Assembly: GCA_013397075.1 (NCBI GenBank)
Contig: VWZS01009934.1
Coordinates: forward strand, 5,361,139-5,425,138
Reading direction: 5' to 3'
Source: Rhabdornis inornatus
Lineage: Eukaryota; Chordata; Aves; Passeriformes; Rhabdornithidae
Length of the DNA: 64,000 nucleotides
Below the pieces are notes generated by a model. It was not told the DNA's origin, did no database searches, and was given only the letters and a program-made list of their open reading frames with translations. Of the stretch, positions 13,800 through 25,400 are shown in pieces; positions within the stretch are counted from its first letter, which is position 1, and each line of letters begins with the position of its first letter. Both the position numbers and the translations under genes were made by a program.

Positions 13800-15185
13800 T
13801 GCCACAGCCAGGGATTCAGCTACTTAGACCTCAGGCCTTTGAGAAACTTGCTCCTCTGGGGGCTGGTGGGGTCTGTCTGTAAGAGAAGGGGAAGAAGATC
13901 CTCAGTAATGGGCTTGCCCAGCTGGTGAAGAAGGCTTTAAAGGTTCTGCAGGAGGGAAACCCAGTCCATCCCAATCCTACCACTTTGATGCCAGTGGCAG
14001 TGGGACAAGCCCAGAGCCTGGAGAAGGAATTCCAGACACTGCAATCAGTAAGCCACCTTTATTGGGGGCCCAACTTAAATGCCTGTACTCAAGCAGATTG
14101 CATCCTTGTTTCCAGTCTGGAGAGACATGGATGTGACAGATGGACCACTTGGCAGATAAAAAAGTGTGGCTGGATGGTCACACTCACAAGTTGCGTTCCA
14201 AGTCCAAGTGGAGGTCAGTGACAAATGGTGTTTCTCTAGGGTTAATGCTGGAACTAGCACAGTTTAATAGTTTTTTGGTGACATGGACAGTGGGATAGAG
14301 TGCATCCTCAGAAAGTTTGCTGATAACACAAAACTGTGTGGTGTTGCCAGCATGCTGAAATGGAGGGATGCCATCCACAGGGATCATGACAGGTTTAAGA
14401 GGAGGGCCTGTGCAAACTTCATGGAATTCAACACGGCCAAGATCAAGGTCCGACACATTAGCTGGGGAAATCCCAAGCACAGGTATAGGCTGGGAGGAGA
14501 ATGGATTGACAGACCCCTTAAGAAGGACTTGAAGGTGTTGGTTGATGAGAAACTCAACAGGAGCTGTCAATGCGCACACACAGCCCCGAAACCAAAGGTA
14601 TTCTGGGCTACAGCAAAAGAACTGCAGAAAGAGGATTGAGGGAGGTGATTCTGCCTCTTTACTCTGCCCTCATGACACCCTGCCTTGGGACAGGCATCCA
14701 GCTCTGGGTCTCCCAACAGAAGAAGAGCATGGACCAGATGGACAGAGTCCAGAGGAGAGACAGCAGATGATCAGACAGATGGAGCACGTCTCCTATGAAA
14801 ACAACCTGAGGGAGTTGGGATTGTCAAGTATGGAGAACAGAAGGCTTTGGGAATACCTTGTAGCAGTCTTCCAGCACCTAAAGGGGACAAAAAAGCTGGG
14901 GAAGGACTTTTGACAAGAGTGTGTAGTGGTAGTACAGGAGGGACTGGCTTTAAACTGAAAGAGAGAAGGTTTAGATTATATATAAAAAAGAAATCCTTTC
15001 CTGTGAGGGTAGTGAGGCAATGGAACAGGTTGCCCAGAGAAGTTGTGGATGTATCATCCTTGGAAGGGTTTGAGACCAGGCTGGATGGGACTCTAGAGAA
15101 CCTGGTCTAGTGGAAGGTGTTCCTGCCCATGACAGGGGGGTTGGAACTAGATAACTTTAAGATCCTTTCAAACCCAAAGCATTTA
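13800..15185 (+). mobile_element. CR1 LINE, plus strand, internally deleted and non-functional
   Basis: CR1 is a non-LTR retrotransposon that encodes an endonuclease/reverse transcriptase (RT) and is copied by target-primed reverse transcription. From about 14110 the translated plus strand follows the CR1 RT through several frames. Landmarks are MDSGIECILRKFADNTKLCG at 14283-14342, the YRLGGEWID segment near 14480-14510, the EVILPLYSALMTPCLG segment near 14640-14690, and the RFRLYIKKK...VRQWNRLPREVVD segment near 14968-15050. The 3' end near 15130-15185 has the CR1 phrase TTGGAACTAGAT and CCTTTCAAACCCAAA; the terminal octamer repeat has decayed. Upstream (about 13850-14090) the sequence resembles the CR1 region just before the endonuclease, ending at an LKCLYT-like start (QLKCLY). 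It then jumps straight into the RT near 14110, so most of the endonuclease and the front of the RT are missing. The active site FADD reads FADN. The 5' boundary is approximate. Confidence 0.85.
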
Positions 15186-16514
15186 AATAAAGGGGTTTTG
15201 ATAAAGTGAGAGCCAGAGTTCTTAAATTAGGTTTCAGCAACAGATTCATTTTAGATTGAATTGACATTTCCTTGCTAAATTTGTCCTTTTTCTGTCATGG
15301 TGGAATAGAAAAGGTTAATGAGAACCTGAAATTTGCAGTAGAAAGTTTCTCAATATATTGATTTTTTTTCCTTGTTCAAGACACCATGTGCTGCCTAGCA
15401 GAGACTGTGTTTCTTAAGAACACTGGTTGAAGCTGTCTACCTATGGAACATATTTACCAAGGCAGTACCAGCATCATTTATAGCTACATGCAGAGTGCTC
15501 TTAACTCTGTGGAGATGTGTTGTAGAAGCAGACTCTCTTGCCTGCTGTTCACCACCTAGAGTCTGCCAGTCCCATTTGTCTCCAAGGGATCACACTCATA
15601 ACTCCACATAAAGAAAGGTAATTTGGTTGGAAATTACCCTCAAGAGTGGCAGACCAGGCTTCCTCCTTGAAAAATGCTGAATGATTAATACAGTGGGTTA
15701 ACAAGGAGGGATTGACAGTGAAAAATATAAACACATAAAACTTCAAACAAGAGAGAGATTGTAAGACTTTTTAATGATCATTTTAGGTAGAATCCAAATT
15801 GTTGCTAACATGAAGTGTCATACTTTTGTTTAACCTTACAGACCATATTCAAAAATATGGATTAAATACCAGTGAGGCATGTGAAGCTTCTATGAAAAGC
15901 CAAGCTTTACAATAAAACTAATACCTTATTTTAAACAGTAATCTCATAGTGATTTAGGATGTTAAGTAAACTTTTGAGGGTATGAGAACTGCATTCAGAA
16001 ATCCCTATTCTACCAAACTCCTCCAAGTTTGTTCCAACAGTGGCATAACTATACAAATAGGGCACCACCAGACAGGTCCAGTGTAGAAACACCTGGATTT
16101 TAAAGTCTAAGTTTTCTCACAATTTAACAGATATTGGTTATAACATTTTGGAACCTGGCAATCAGAATTACTTCAAAACAAGAGCAGCAGCTCAGTTTCC
16201 TGTTGAGTACATGACTAAAGAAAGTGTTTATAGTATTTTCACTGCAATCATTGGTAAGTAAGTATTTTTCCCGACCAGCTGAAGTTTGTCTGGCTGTTTT
16301 TTTCCACTTTCTTGATCAAAGCCTAAGAAATCTCTCTTCAGTCATTATTGATTACTCAGTCAGATGAGGGATCAATGGCAGTGATTAGAAAAAATAGATA
16401 TTTACTAAACCCTGATCACCACCTGATTTGAAAATAGCAGTACGATTATTTTTCTATTACAGTCCATGGTGCTCAGGTTTCATCAGGATAAACCTAAAAT
16501 GATCTTTATTTTAA
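15186..16514. other. Unassigned non-coding stretch
   Basis: This is AT-rich sequence without a recognised repeat or coding segment. Open frames are short. The first bases may be the decayed tail of the CR1 copy immediately upstream. Confidence 0.55.
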
Positions 16515-16570
16515 ACACATACACACACACACACGTGTGTGTGTGTGTGTATATATATATAATATATATA
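16515..16570. repeat. Compound (AC)n(GT)n(AT)n microsatellite with a 28-bp perfect palindrome
   Basis: A CA run (to 16534) abuts its own complement, a GT run (16535-16550), which passes into an AT run. The 14 bases on each side of the 16534/16535 junction form a perfect palindrome with no loop. Purine and pyrimidine alternate without a break from 16515 to 16561 (47 nt). Such tracts are known to be prone to Z-DNA or cruciform extrusion and to length polymorphism. Confidence 0.95.
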
Positions 16571-19500
16571 AGGTGTATCTTTTTATGGGTTGATGGGTTG
16601 ATGTTGCATCTGGCTGTTCTATTCCCAGTTTTCAGTGTTGGGGGTTGAAATCTGCAAATTGCTTGGAAAATCAAAGAGATTGCAGTAAAGTCAACAGGCA
16701 TGCAAGTCAGTCTTATGTACACATCTCAATCCATCTTGTGGATAAATGCTTGCAGGATCAAGGCCTAAATTGTATATTGGTTTATATTCAAGTTATGTTA
16801 ATGCAGGCACTCATAATTTTTTGTAACAATTCTGTTCAAAGTGTCACTATTCAACAGATTAAAAACTCGGGAACGAAAAACAAGTAATATAAACAACAAA
16901 AAGTGATTGGTTCCAGGAAAAAGCTCCGTTAGTTTTATGCTTAACACATAATTTTAAATATGAAGAGAGAGGTCTATATTGAAGTATGTCTTTTAAACTC
17001 TACTGATAATCTGTTCATAAAACAAAAAGTTAATTTACAAATTACAGAGAAAGCATTCTGAAAACCACATAATGTCATGTGATTTGATTATGATTTTAGA
17101 ACTTTGTATCCTTTTCTTCATACAGCTCTACATGCTCTGGTTAGAAGTCTTTCCAAGTCAATGTACTGCAGTTCATTTACTCACCCTGGAGCAAATGCAA
17201 GGTATTAAGACACCAGAATTGGGTGGAAAAGATATGAAATTAGAGAGAAGCACAAGAAAATGGTGTTTAACTCCCTTGTGATTTTTACTAATATGTGAAG
17301 AGACAGAAGAGAAAGATGGAAATTTAAAACTTGAGTTCTGAACTTCACCTTTCTGCCAGTAACAATTTGCAGAAACAGTAAATAAAGGTTAAGTAATAGT
17401 AATGGTTGAGCTATGACAAAATGAGGCATTGTTCCTGACACACAAACAGTGCATAACAAGTAGTTCTTCTTGCTGTCTGTATTTAATATATATTACAAAT
17501 AGGTTTTTAATATTTTTCACCTTTGCAGTTTTCTGAGGAAATGTAAATTTACTTTCCAAGGAAATATATTGAACAGGATAGTGGTGTTACATTGAGAAGC
17601 ATTTTAGAAACTCAAATTTCTTTCATTCAGGTTTTACTGTAAATGCATCTTTCACACAGATACCTATGACTCATGAATACACAGAATACACATACAAATA
17701 AGAAATTGCAGATTTATCTCTTAAACTAATTTTATTTGTAAAAACATTAAAAATAATAAAAATACAAGATTTAGAGGTGCATGAAAAAACCTGAGGAAGG
17801 ATTTTCTAAAGAAAAATCCCAGTGGTACAATTTCTCAAAGACCCCAAAGCTGTATAGGTATGAAGTACTTACTTAAATGGAATTTGGACTTGATTTTTTG
17901 TAATTATGATTTAACTGTATGCTCCTGAGATGCTTCAGTAACAAACATAGCCACAATAAGCATGCTCTATGATCAATGAAAAGATGAATCACCTTATGCA
18001 GAAGGTGATTCAAATCTTAGAGGGGTTAAAGGTGTTTGCTGGTGTCCATAGATCATGTAGACATCCAGGCCAATTTCAATCCTAAATTAGATTCCTTTAG
18101 TAGGATGTTTAACTCCTCATGAGATAATTCATTATTTTGTGCCAAACCTCTGTTTAGCTCTGAACGCACTTCCTTTGCTGCTTAATATTGATATTGGATT
18201 TGAAAAAGCAAGCTTGTATTATTTGTCCGACCCCACAGATGTGTGCTACCTACTCACGTAGATACATGGAAAGTGGACTTTCAGCCTCAAAAATGTATCT
18301 GTTGGAACAATTCCAAAATGTCCCCTTTTATATTCAAAGAGGGATAGAAATGCAGCAATGTGTCACACAGCAGAGTCAGAAAGGCAGGTTCTTTCAGAAA
18401 AGCAGTCTTTGCCCATGTGGCATGTCAAAGATAGATCTGCTATTTTCTTCTGGTTTATATTAGACAAGTCAAGGCTGACTGTATTTCCCACAGGAAAATG
18501 AGGTATGGTATATATGGGAGCAACTGATGGCTTTGCATTCATGAAACCTGAGCTCTCATGAGGTATAGGTTTCAGAGCTACTCTATCTAGGGAAGCAAAT
18601 TCTGCTAGAAACTCAGAAAGAAACCCTGTTTGACAAGATGATTATTAGAAAATATTTTAACTTGCTTGTGGATAGTGGCCTACGATGGTTTGATAAAAAT
18701 ACATCTCTGAATAACAAATAGGTAAAACTGTATACATATATGTTGCATGCTTATCTGGAGAGATGGTCAAACAACATCAGTTTGAAAAATTCTATGTTTT
18801 TTGATTTGTTTTCTCAGATTCATATATTAATGTAGTAACAAAAACATCAATAATTTCTCTGGAATCAGACTTCAGCAGACAGTTATGAAGCTGGGCATGG
18901 CATGATTTGATCTCCACATTTACTGTGTTTTAAATTGCTAGGGCAAAAAATAAATCCCTTGCTGAAAAGTTAGGAACTGAAGAACGTACATTAAAAGGCC
19001 AAATGTTACGATCTAGTTCTCTGAGCCAGATTCTGCTTTAAAAGAAACTTAAGAAACTAACTTAAGAAAAATGTCACCTTTTAAATTTTTTTTTTGTAGT
19101 TATTTTCCACATCATTGCATCTAATGCTAGGAGGAATTGAAGCACAAAACGTCTGTGATGTTGACTGAGACAGTGACTCATTGGTCACTCAATGATGACT
19201 TTCATTCAGTGAAAGCCTCAGTGATGAGGCAGAAGTACAAAGACCTGTATTTTTCACTCTGCGAGGGAGACAGTCAAAGATGTTTCAAGTAGGTACCTTT
19301 TACTAAATTCCAAGTCGAAGCCTGATTCAGGCTTAAATGCTGCCTTTAGGTGTAGTCCTAAGTATGGGAGAAATGAGACTGTATAGCCTCTTGAGGCATT
19401 GCTGAGGAGTACCTTTAAAGTCATTTAAAAGAGATGACTTTTCTGCAGCACAGTTCTCTTTTATGCTGGAGTGAGAGTAAGGGCTTTATTCAGCTTATAG

Positions 19501-19804
19501 CTGCCTAAACCTGGTTGCTTTTAGACTGGTAAAGCTTTCTCACCTTAAAGAAACTCTAAGAGCATGGGTTTAGGAAGGATTTAAGCTATCTGGATATAAT
19601 GTGAATATATAAAAGTATAAGAGAAGGGTTTGTGAGCCTTTTCTGCAAAGGGTCTGTCCTCAGTGGTGGTGAGAAAGCACAGTGTTGCTGCAGGCATAAC
19701 ATGTATTTTCTGGTCTCCCTCATATGAGTAGTGCTACTTGCTTTCAGAAGAAAATAGAAAATTAAATTATGAGTGCTAACAGGTTATTACTAATTGAATG
19801 CATG

Positions 19805-20399
19805 TGTGCTGGGGGTCAGCGTATCAAAGTGAACTTTCGAATTCCCTGACAAAAGCCTGCTACTTCTGTGGCCAGGACAGGCTAGGGGTAGATTTTGATA
19901 ACAGCCAGATTTTTAAAAAAATGTGCCATATCATACAGAGGCACAAGACAGAATCACCTATTTGAGGGCCCGTCATATGTTCCCTTATGTACGTAGGCTA
20001 CTAAAGTGAAAAGAATAAGGCTTTCAGGGGCCTGAAGAGCTGGTGTCCAACTAGACTGTTCCCAAAAAGCAGAATTGGTTTCAGAAAGATGAAGCTCCTG
20101 ACTGGAAATAGGCTCCTAGAAACAGGGTAACCTCCTGAAAATGGGACAGATGAGCAGAGACCAGTGCTGCAGCCATGGCCACTAATGCCTGAGGCAGGCA
20201 ACACTGAGTGATGGCACAGCAGGAACCAACATGACTTTCTGCCCAACTGACCTAGTGCAGTGGCCACCTCCCCACTGAAAGTCAAAGAAGTGGGTATGTG
20301 AAACTACAGTGTAGGTTAAAGACTGTTGTGCTCTTTGTTCTTGAATAAACTGCAGTCAGACAATCAATCAAGGTGCTACCAGCCTTTGTCACCCCAGCA
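19805..20399 (+). mobile_element. Possible degraded LTR (low confidence)
   Basis: The block is richer in GC than its flanks. It begins TGTGCTGGGGGTCAGC and ends near CACCCCAGCA, so it could have TG...CA ends. An AATAAA signal sits at 20344-20349, followed about 50 bases later by the putative right end, a layout like an LTR R-U5 segment. No convincing target duplication flanks it, and I cannot match it to a named family, so it may instead be unique sequence. Confidence 0.3.
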
Positions 20400-20713
20400 G
20401 TTGTTACTGTAAACAGGAGTGCATGAGACAATAAGGTTTATATGTTTGTTTTTATCCCAGAGGTTTGTTTCAGATTCCCTGATATGTGTCTGGAAGAAGC
20501 ACAGGTCTGTCTTAATCACTGCATGAAGTTATCCTTGGAATTGTCAGATCCTAAATCAATTATTTTAAAGGATGAACTATATTACTTCCTAAGCAAGATT
20601 TTTATTTTTTTTTCCTATTAAAAAGTGCATCTTATGCCTGCTGTGCTACTCTTTAGGATGTTTCCTCTCTGTCAGTTCAATAGTCCATAATAGCCCTTCT
20701 GCCCCCCATCTGA

Positions 20714-20729
20714 ACACACACACACACAC
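20714..20729. repeat. (CA)8 microsatellite
   Basis: Eight uninterrupted AC units. Confidence 0.95.
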
Positions 20730-20936
20730 TCTTCTGTGCTTGAATCCTATGACTTTTCTAATTCACGTACCACCAAAAAATTAGCCACTCAATATTAATA
20801 CCTTCATGGAAATATTTCAGGATATTAATAACTTTGCTAAAATATTTCAGAATAAAGAATGAAATCTGTATGTCACCCTTCCAGTCCCCTTTCTCTCTAA
20901 ACCTATTTTTGTGCTCAGTTATTTCAGGACAAGGAA

Positions 20937-20996
20937 GGGGTGTAATTTTTTGGGTGGTTTGGTTTTGGTTTTTTTGTTTGGTTGTTTTTTTTTGTA
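20937..20996. repeat. G/T-rich low-complexity tract
   Basis: The run is nearly pure G and T, made of GGTTT and long T runs. It is the reverse-complement style of the A/C-rich tract at 3.8 kb. Confidence 0.75.
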
Positions 20997-22269
20997 AAAT
21001 AGCTAAATTGCTGTGGTAGATGCATTTCTGCATGAAATACCCTCTGAGTCTCAGTTCCCTCTTTTCCTGGCACAGATGACTTCTCAGAAGATCCAAGCTC
21101 TGCAATATCAGTGTGTTGTTAATATCTCTTCTGTAAACTCTTAAGTGAATCTGGCAGTTGGTAGTGATTATTAACCTTGCACTGAACCAGCAATTAATCT
21201 GTTCAGGCTGCAGAGGAAGAAGAAAGAGAGAGAGAAAGAATAAGAGAACACAACCTGCTCTGGCTCAGTGATTCTGGTGAATCTGAGTCCCCTGATCTGA
21301 TATTGTTTAAACTCATTAGTATTCTCTATCTAATCTGCAGATTTAATTCATTACATACATCATTTCCCCATAGCCTATACACCCATTTGTAATTTCTATG
21401 ACATATTTTTCATCTGCATGCTTTATCCTTGGCAGAGAAAACATGAGGTTAGGAAACAAAACCTTTGATAAATATGTATTTAGTGGTGTGTGAAGTAATA
21501 ATAGAAAAAAACCCTAAGGTTCTTTTCCTCCATGCTGCATTCTGCTGCATCATCCTGACCACAGAGTGAAGCAAAATTTGGCTCTATACACCTTTAAAAT
21601 GATTTTATTGCTGTTGGCATTTCATTGAACTTTATGGATGATGCATTATCATTTTATTGTCAAGTCAGAAATGAGTAAACATAACTGCATTTTCCAATAT
21701 TATTGAACTTACGTTTCTGGGGAGACCAGAAAGGTAAGTAATTTATGACTGCATCTTTACCTGTTCTGACACATTTGTTAGATGCAGGAAATTCAGAGGT
21801 CTCATCACCTAAAGCAAGGGTGCAAACCGACCAAGCATGTAAGAGTGGCTGCAGGGAGCCAGTGAGCAAAATGCAGAGATCTGTTTCCAGCTTTCACCAG
21901 CATCAGTTGTCCATAGAAGAGCAAAAGGGAAAGACAAGCTTAAAAAGAAAAATTATTTTCCTGTTTATTTCCCCAGCAGTCTGTAGCTCTTGGCTTTCCT
22001 GATCCAAAGGATCAAATTTTCGTTGTTTCTCAAATTTTTAGCAACTACAGTATCCTGTGGCTAATTGAGAAAATTCTACCTATATGTGCTGTGAATATTT
22101 TAATTTCTTAAAAACGTACCACTTTTTGGTTTCATTATGGCCGTAAATTCTTTTTTTAAGACACAAAGAAAAATTATTTTCTCTTTTCTGACTCAATGCC
22201 AGTCACAATATCTATACAGATCCATCATACACGCCCTCAGTCATTTCTTTGCCTAGATGAGAAGACTTG

Positions 22270-22450
22270 TCTATTCAATCTTTGCTTGTTCAGGAGTTGT
22301 TCCATAACTTTTATTTTTTTCCTTGCTGTCTCTAAGCTTTTTCCTATTCTGCTACATTCTTTTTGAGATGAAGGGACCAGAACTGCACATAATATCGAAG
22401 ATGCTGACACACACTGAAATTATACAGTGGATGAGTGTGTAATTACATCC
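22270..22450 (-). mobile_element. Ancient CR1/L3-like LINE relic, minus strand
   Basis: The plus-strand text includes TTTTTGAGATGAAGGGACCAG followed by AACTGCACATAATAT, and then a decayed ATTATACAGTGG segment. I recall this as part of an old amniote CR1/L3-type LINE read in antisense. The copy is highly diverged and its ends cannot be fixed. It predates the avian CR1 copies elsewhere in the window. Family assignment rests on memory of the consensus. Confidence 0.45.
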
Positions 22451-25400
22451 TTTCCTCTCTACTTACTGCAAGTTTTTCTATCATCCTCAGACACCTCTAT
22501 GCAACCTCTCCTTGCTCTCTGAAAATAAACACCTTCCAGGGGTAATGATTTAGGTACTCTGTAAGACTGCTAAAGCCATTAGATACCTCCCAGTCTCACC
22601 TCACTTTATAGGTAGTATATCTTCATAATACGCCACCATGACTACATGTGTAATTTTATTCTGTATGTCTTGAGATTGCATTTTGCCTTTTGCAAGATGA
22701 GACAGCTTGCAGAATTCTCTTTAGCTGTGCTCAGAAACATTTGCATTCTTTGATCATCTCAGTTCTTCCTGATGTCCCCTTGCTTTTTGCTATATATTAT
22801 CACATAATCATTTGCCTGATTGGTCTCAACATCTCACGAGATCTTTACTTCTCGACTGCTGAGATCCTTCATATTATATTTTGGGGGTTTTTTGTTTAAT
22901 GAGATTTTTTTCTGTAGCTTTCGCAATAGACTTTTTCTGATTCAGAGAACTCCATTTGTAGTAAAGTCTTCCACAGACAGGTCTAGTGACAAATCTTCAA
23001 GGTTGAGCATTACATGAAGAATTTACTAATTATAATTTATCATATTAAAAATGTTTATGCAAAGTAGATAACTGAAAAAGCGTCTCAATACTCTCAGTTC
23101 ATTTAAACACTTCAGTTATTTCAAAACAACTTCTTATGGTTAACTCTTATATAGGCCTGATTTGATAAACAAGACCTCATATATTTTCAAGTGAAATAAG
23201 ATTTGTAGGGAGTGGTAATGTTTGTAAATTGACCTATTTATATAACACAGAGAAAGCAAAAGCAAACAACAACAACCGCAAACAACCCAAACTAGCATCC
23301 TCTCCTGTAGTAGTAATGACAAGGAGAAATCCCTCTTGGAGGTCTAAAGTTTCTTATGAGGTAGCATCAAGAGATGCAGCACCACTGAATTCTTTGTGCC
23401 AAATATCTCAGATAGCAAAAGCCATATTGAATTTTAAGGACTTCTATAGATGGTTCCCTGAAAAGGCAAAAACTGGCATAGACATACATGGAAGAATATA
23501 TACATATTTATAAACAACTCTCCCACTGTCAGTTATAACCCCAAAGTTAATATTTGCTTCTGGGCTCATACATGCTTGAGTCAGTGATTTTCTAGCCATA
23601 AAAATTTTCCTCATTCTTCTTTGTCCCTTAGGATGCCTGCTACCTGTTGACTGTTCTTAGCATTTGCATGAGCCACACTATCTCAGCTCCTTACACCACA
23701 CAAAAGATCAATCTCTGGAGTCAATGCTGTAGCTCTGTAGATGCTACCTGAGAAAGGAATTCCTCAGAACATCTAAGTACACAGCAGATAAAATTAATAT
23801 AATTCACAACAGTGACAGGTAAGGGCAATGGAAACATGGAAGAATCACTGATCAGAGCAAGTGATGTCTTACATAATGTTTGTTGCTTTCAGATCTATAC
23901 ATGAGGTTTTACACACTGACCTCTAGCCATGCAGGCATACACATGCCTGAGCATATGCAAAGGCACATCCCTGATCCCAGGGAATAGGCTTTGTTACTTC
24001 TGTCTTGTATCTCTTGCTACCATTTGGCTTATCAGGGTGTTCTCAGACCTGACAGAGTCATCTCCATGGGGCTCTACAGAGGCCAGGTGTGTGGCAGGAG
24101 CTGATGATTTTGGATGTTTTTTCCCTAAGGTTATGATGTGGTCAAAACTCCCACAGCTGCTGACTCTGATCTTTCTCACAGGGAAGAGGCTATCTTTGTT
24201 CCTTCTTGTTTAGTCCATCCAGATAAGATTACCAGGGTAATGGGCAGAGTTTTTTCACTCACTAATCTAAATAATCAGACGATATTACAGAATTTAGTCA
24301 CCCCATGATGCTGAAAACACAGTCCTTCCAGGAGGACATGCAGGACACTTCCACAGTGTCTCTTCAGATGGTCATTATTTAGGCCTTGTAATTTCTCAGA
24401 GTTTTAGTCCTCTAAACCGTAAAATCAAATAATAACACCCATTTTCTCAATCACCTCCAAATGTGCTGTATAGATAGAAGCACCTATTACTTACTGGTCT
24501 TAGAGAAACAGGAAGCTATTCCATTTGCTGTCCATCTGCATTTGAGCAGTATTCATAGCACTTTAAAATATCTTTTTTTTTTTTTTTTTGTTAATGGATT
24601 ATGTCCTATATGTCCGTGATTCTAGCTGTAGAATTATCTGTACTAAATTGCCAGTATGTTTCAGGCAAACTTCTTCTGTGAAGAGCAGGTGTCTCACACA
24701 CAGTTTAACTTGGAACTCTCCAAAGCAGTGTCACATATTTCCACTGGAAGTGGTAGCTCCTTTTCATCAGAGAGGTTCAGTAGTTGCTTTGTTATCAAGC
24801 TTGGAGGATGAGATAGCATTACCTTGAGTAGTAATAGTTTGGGGGTTTTTGTGTGATTTCCTATGAAAATAAGTCTTAGGTAATTTTGTTATCTATTTGC
24901 ATGAGTTTTGTCCAGTCTCATTTGTCTTTTTCTGCCAACCAGTTTTCTCCAGAACTACTTTTAAGCCCTTCCATTATTTTCAACCAGATTTGGAAGTGTA
25001 GCAAGATGACCATTGTGGACAATACAAAATTTGTTAAGCATGCATAAAAAAATGAAATTAGCACATCTAATGAGAAAAAAAAGTAGAAAGAACTCAGCCT
25101 CATATCTTCCACTCAGTAGTAGCCAAATCACTATCCTAATGAACCTTTCAGATCTATTTCTCCTCAGATGAACATTTCATGATGAAGCACTGGGACTGTA
25201 GGTGTTTAAACTGGTGTGAAACTAGGTTTTGTTACTTTTTCTTCTTATTGAACAATTTGATAAATAACCTATTTCATGACTCTAATGTCAAAATATTTTT
25301 TGTGCCTAATGAGGATGTCTGCACAATGACCCATGTTCTAGAATGCAGTCACTATTACGAGAAAAGGGAAGTTGTGCATTGTTTTCTTATTGTCTCAAGA

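Larger units (their letters stand above)
16571..22260. other. Unassigned AT-rich stretch with one possible LTR
   Basis: No coding exon is recognised. A (CA)8 run occurs at 20714-20729 and a G/T-rich low-complexity run at 20937-20996. The only structured candidate is the LTR-like block at 19.8-20.4 kb listed separately. Confidence 0.55.

Noticed and set aside
16466..16722. Frames with runs of Thr-His, Cys-Val and Tyr-Ile
   Set aside because: These dipeptide runs are simply the translation of the CA/GT/TA microsatellite.
19170..19180. TGACTCA AP-1 consensus
   Set aside because: A 7-base motif is expected several times in a window of this size, and nothing else supports function.
20758..21105. 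115-codon minus-strand frame rich in Lys, Gln and Asn
   Set aside because: It runs through the G/T-rich low-complexity tract and shows no protein-like pattern elsewhere.
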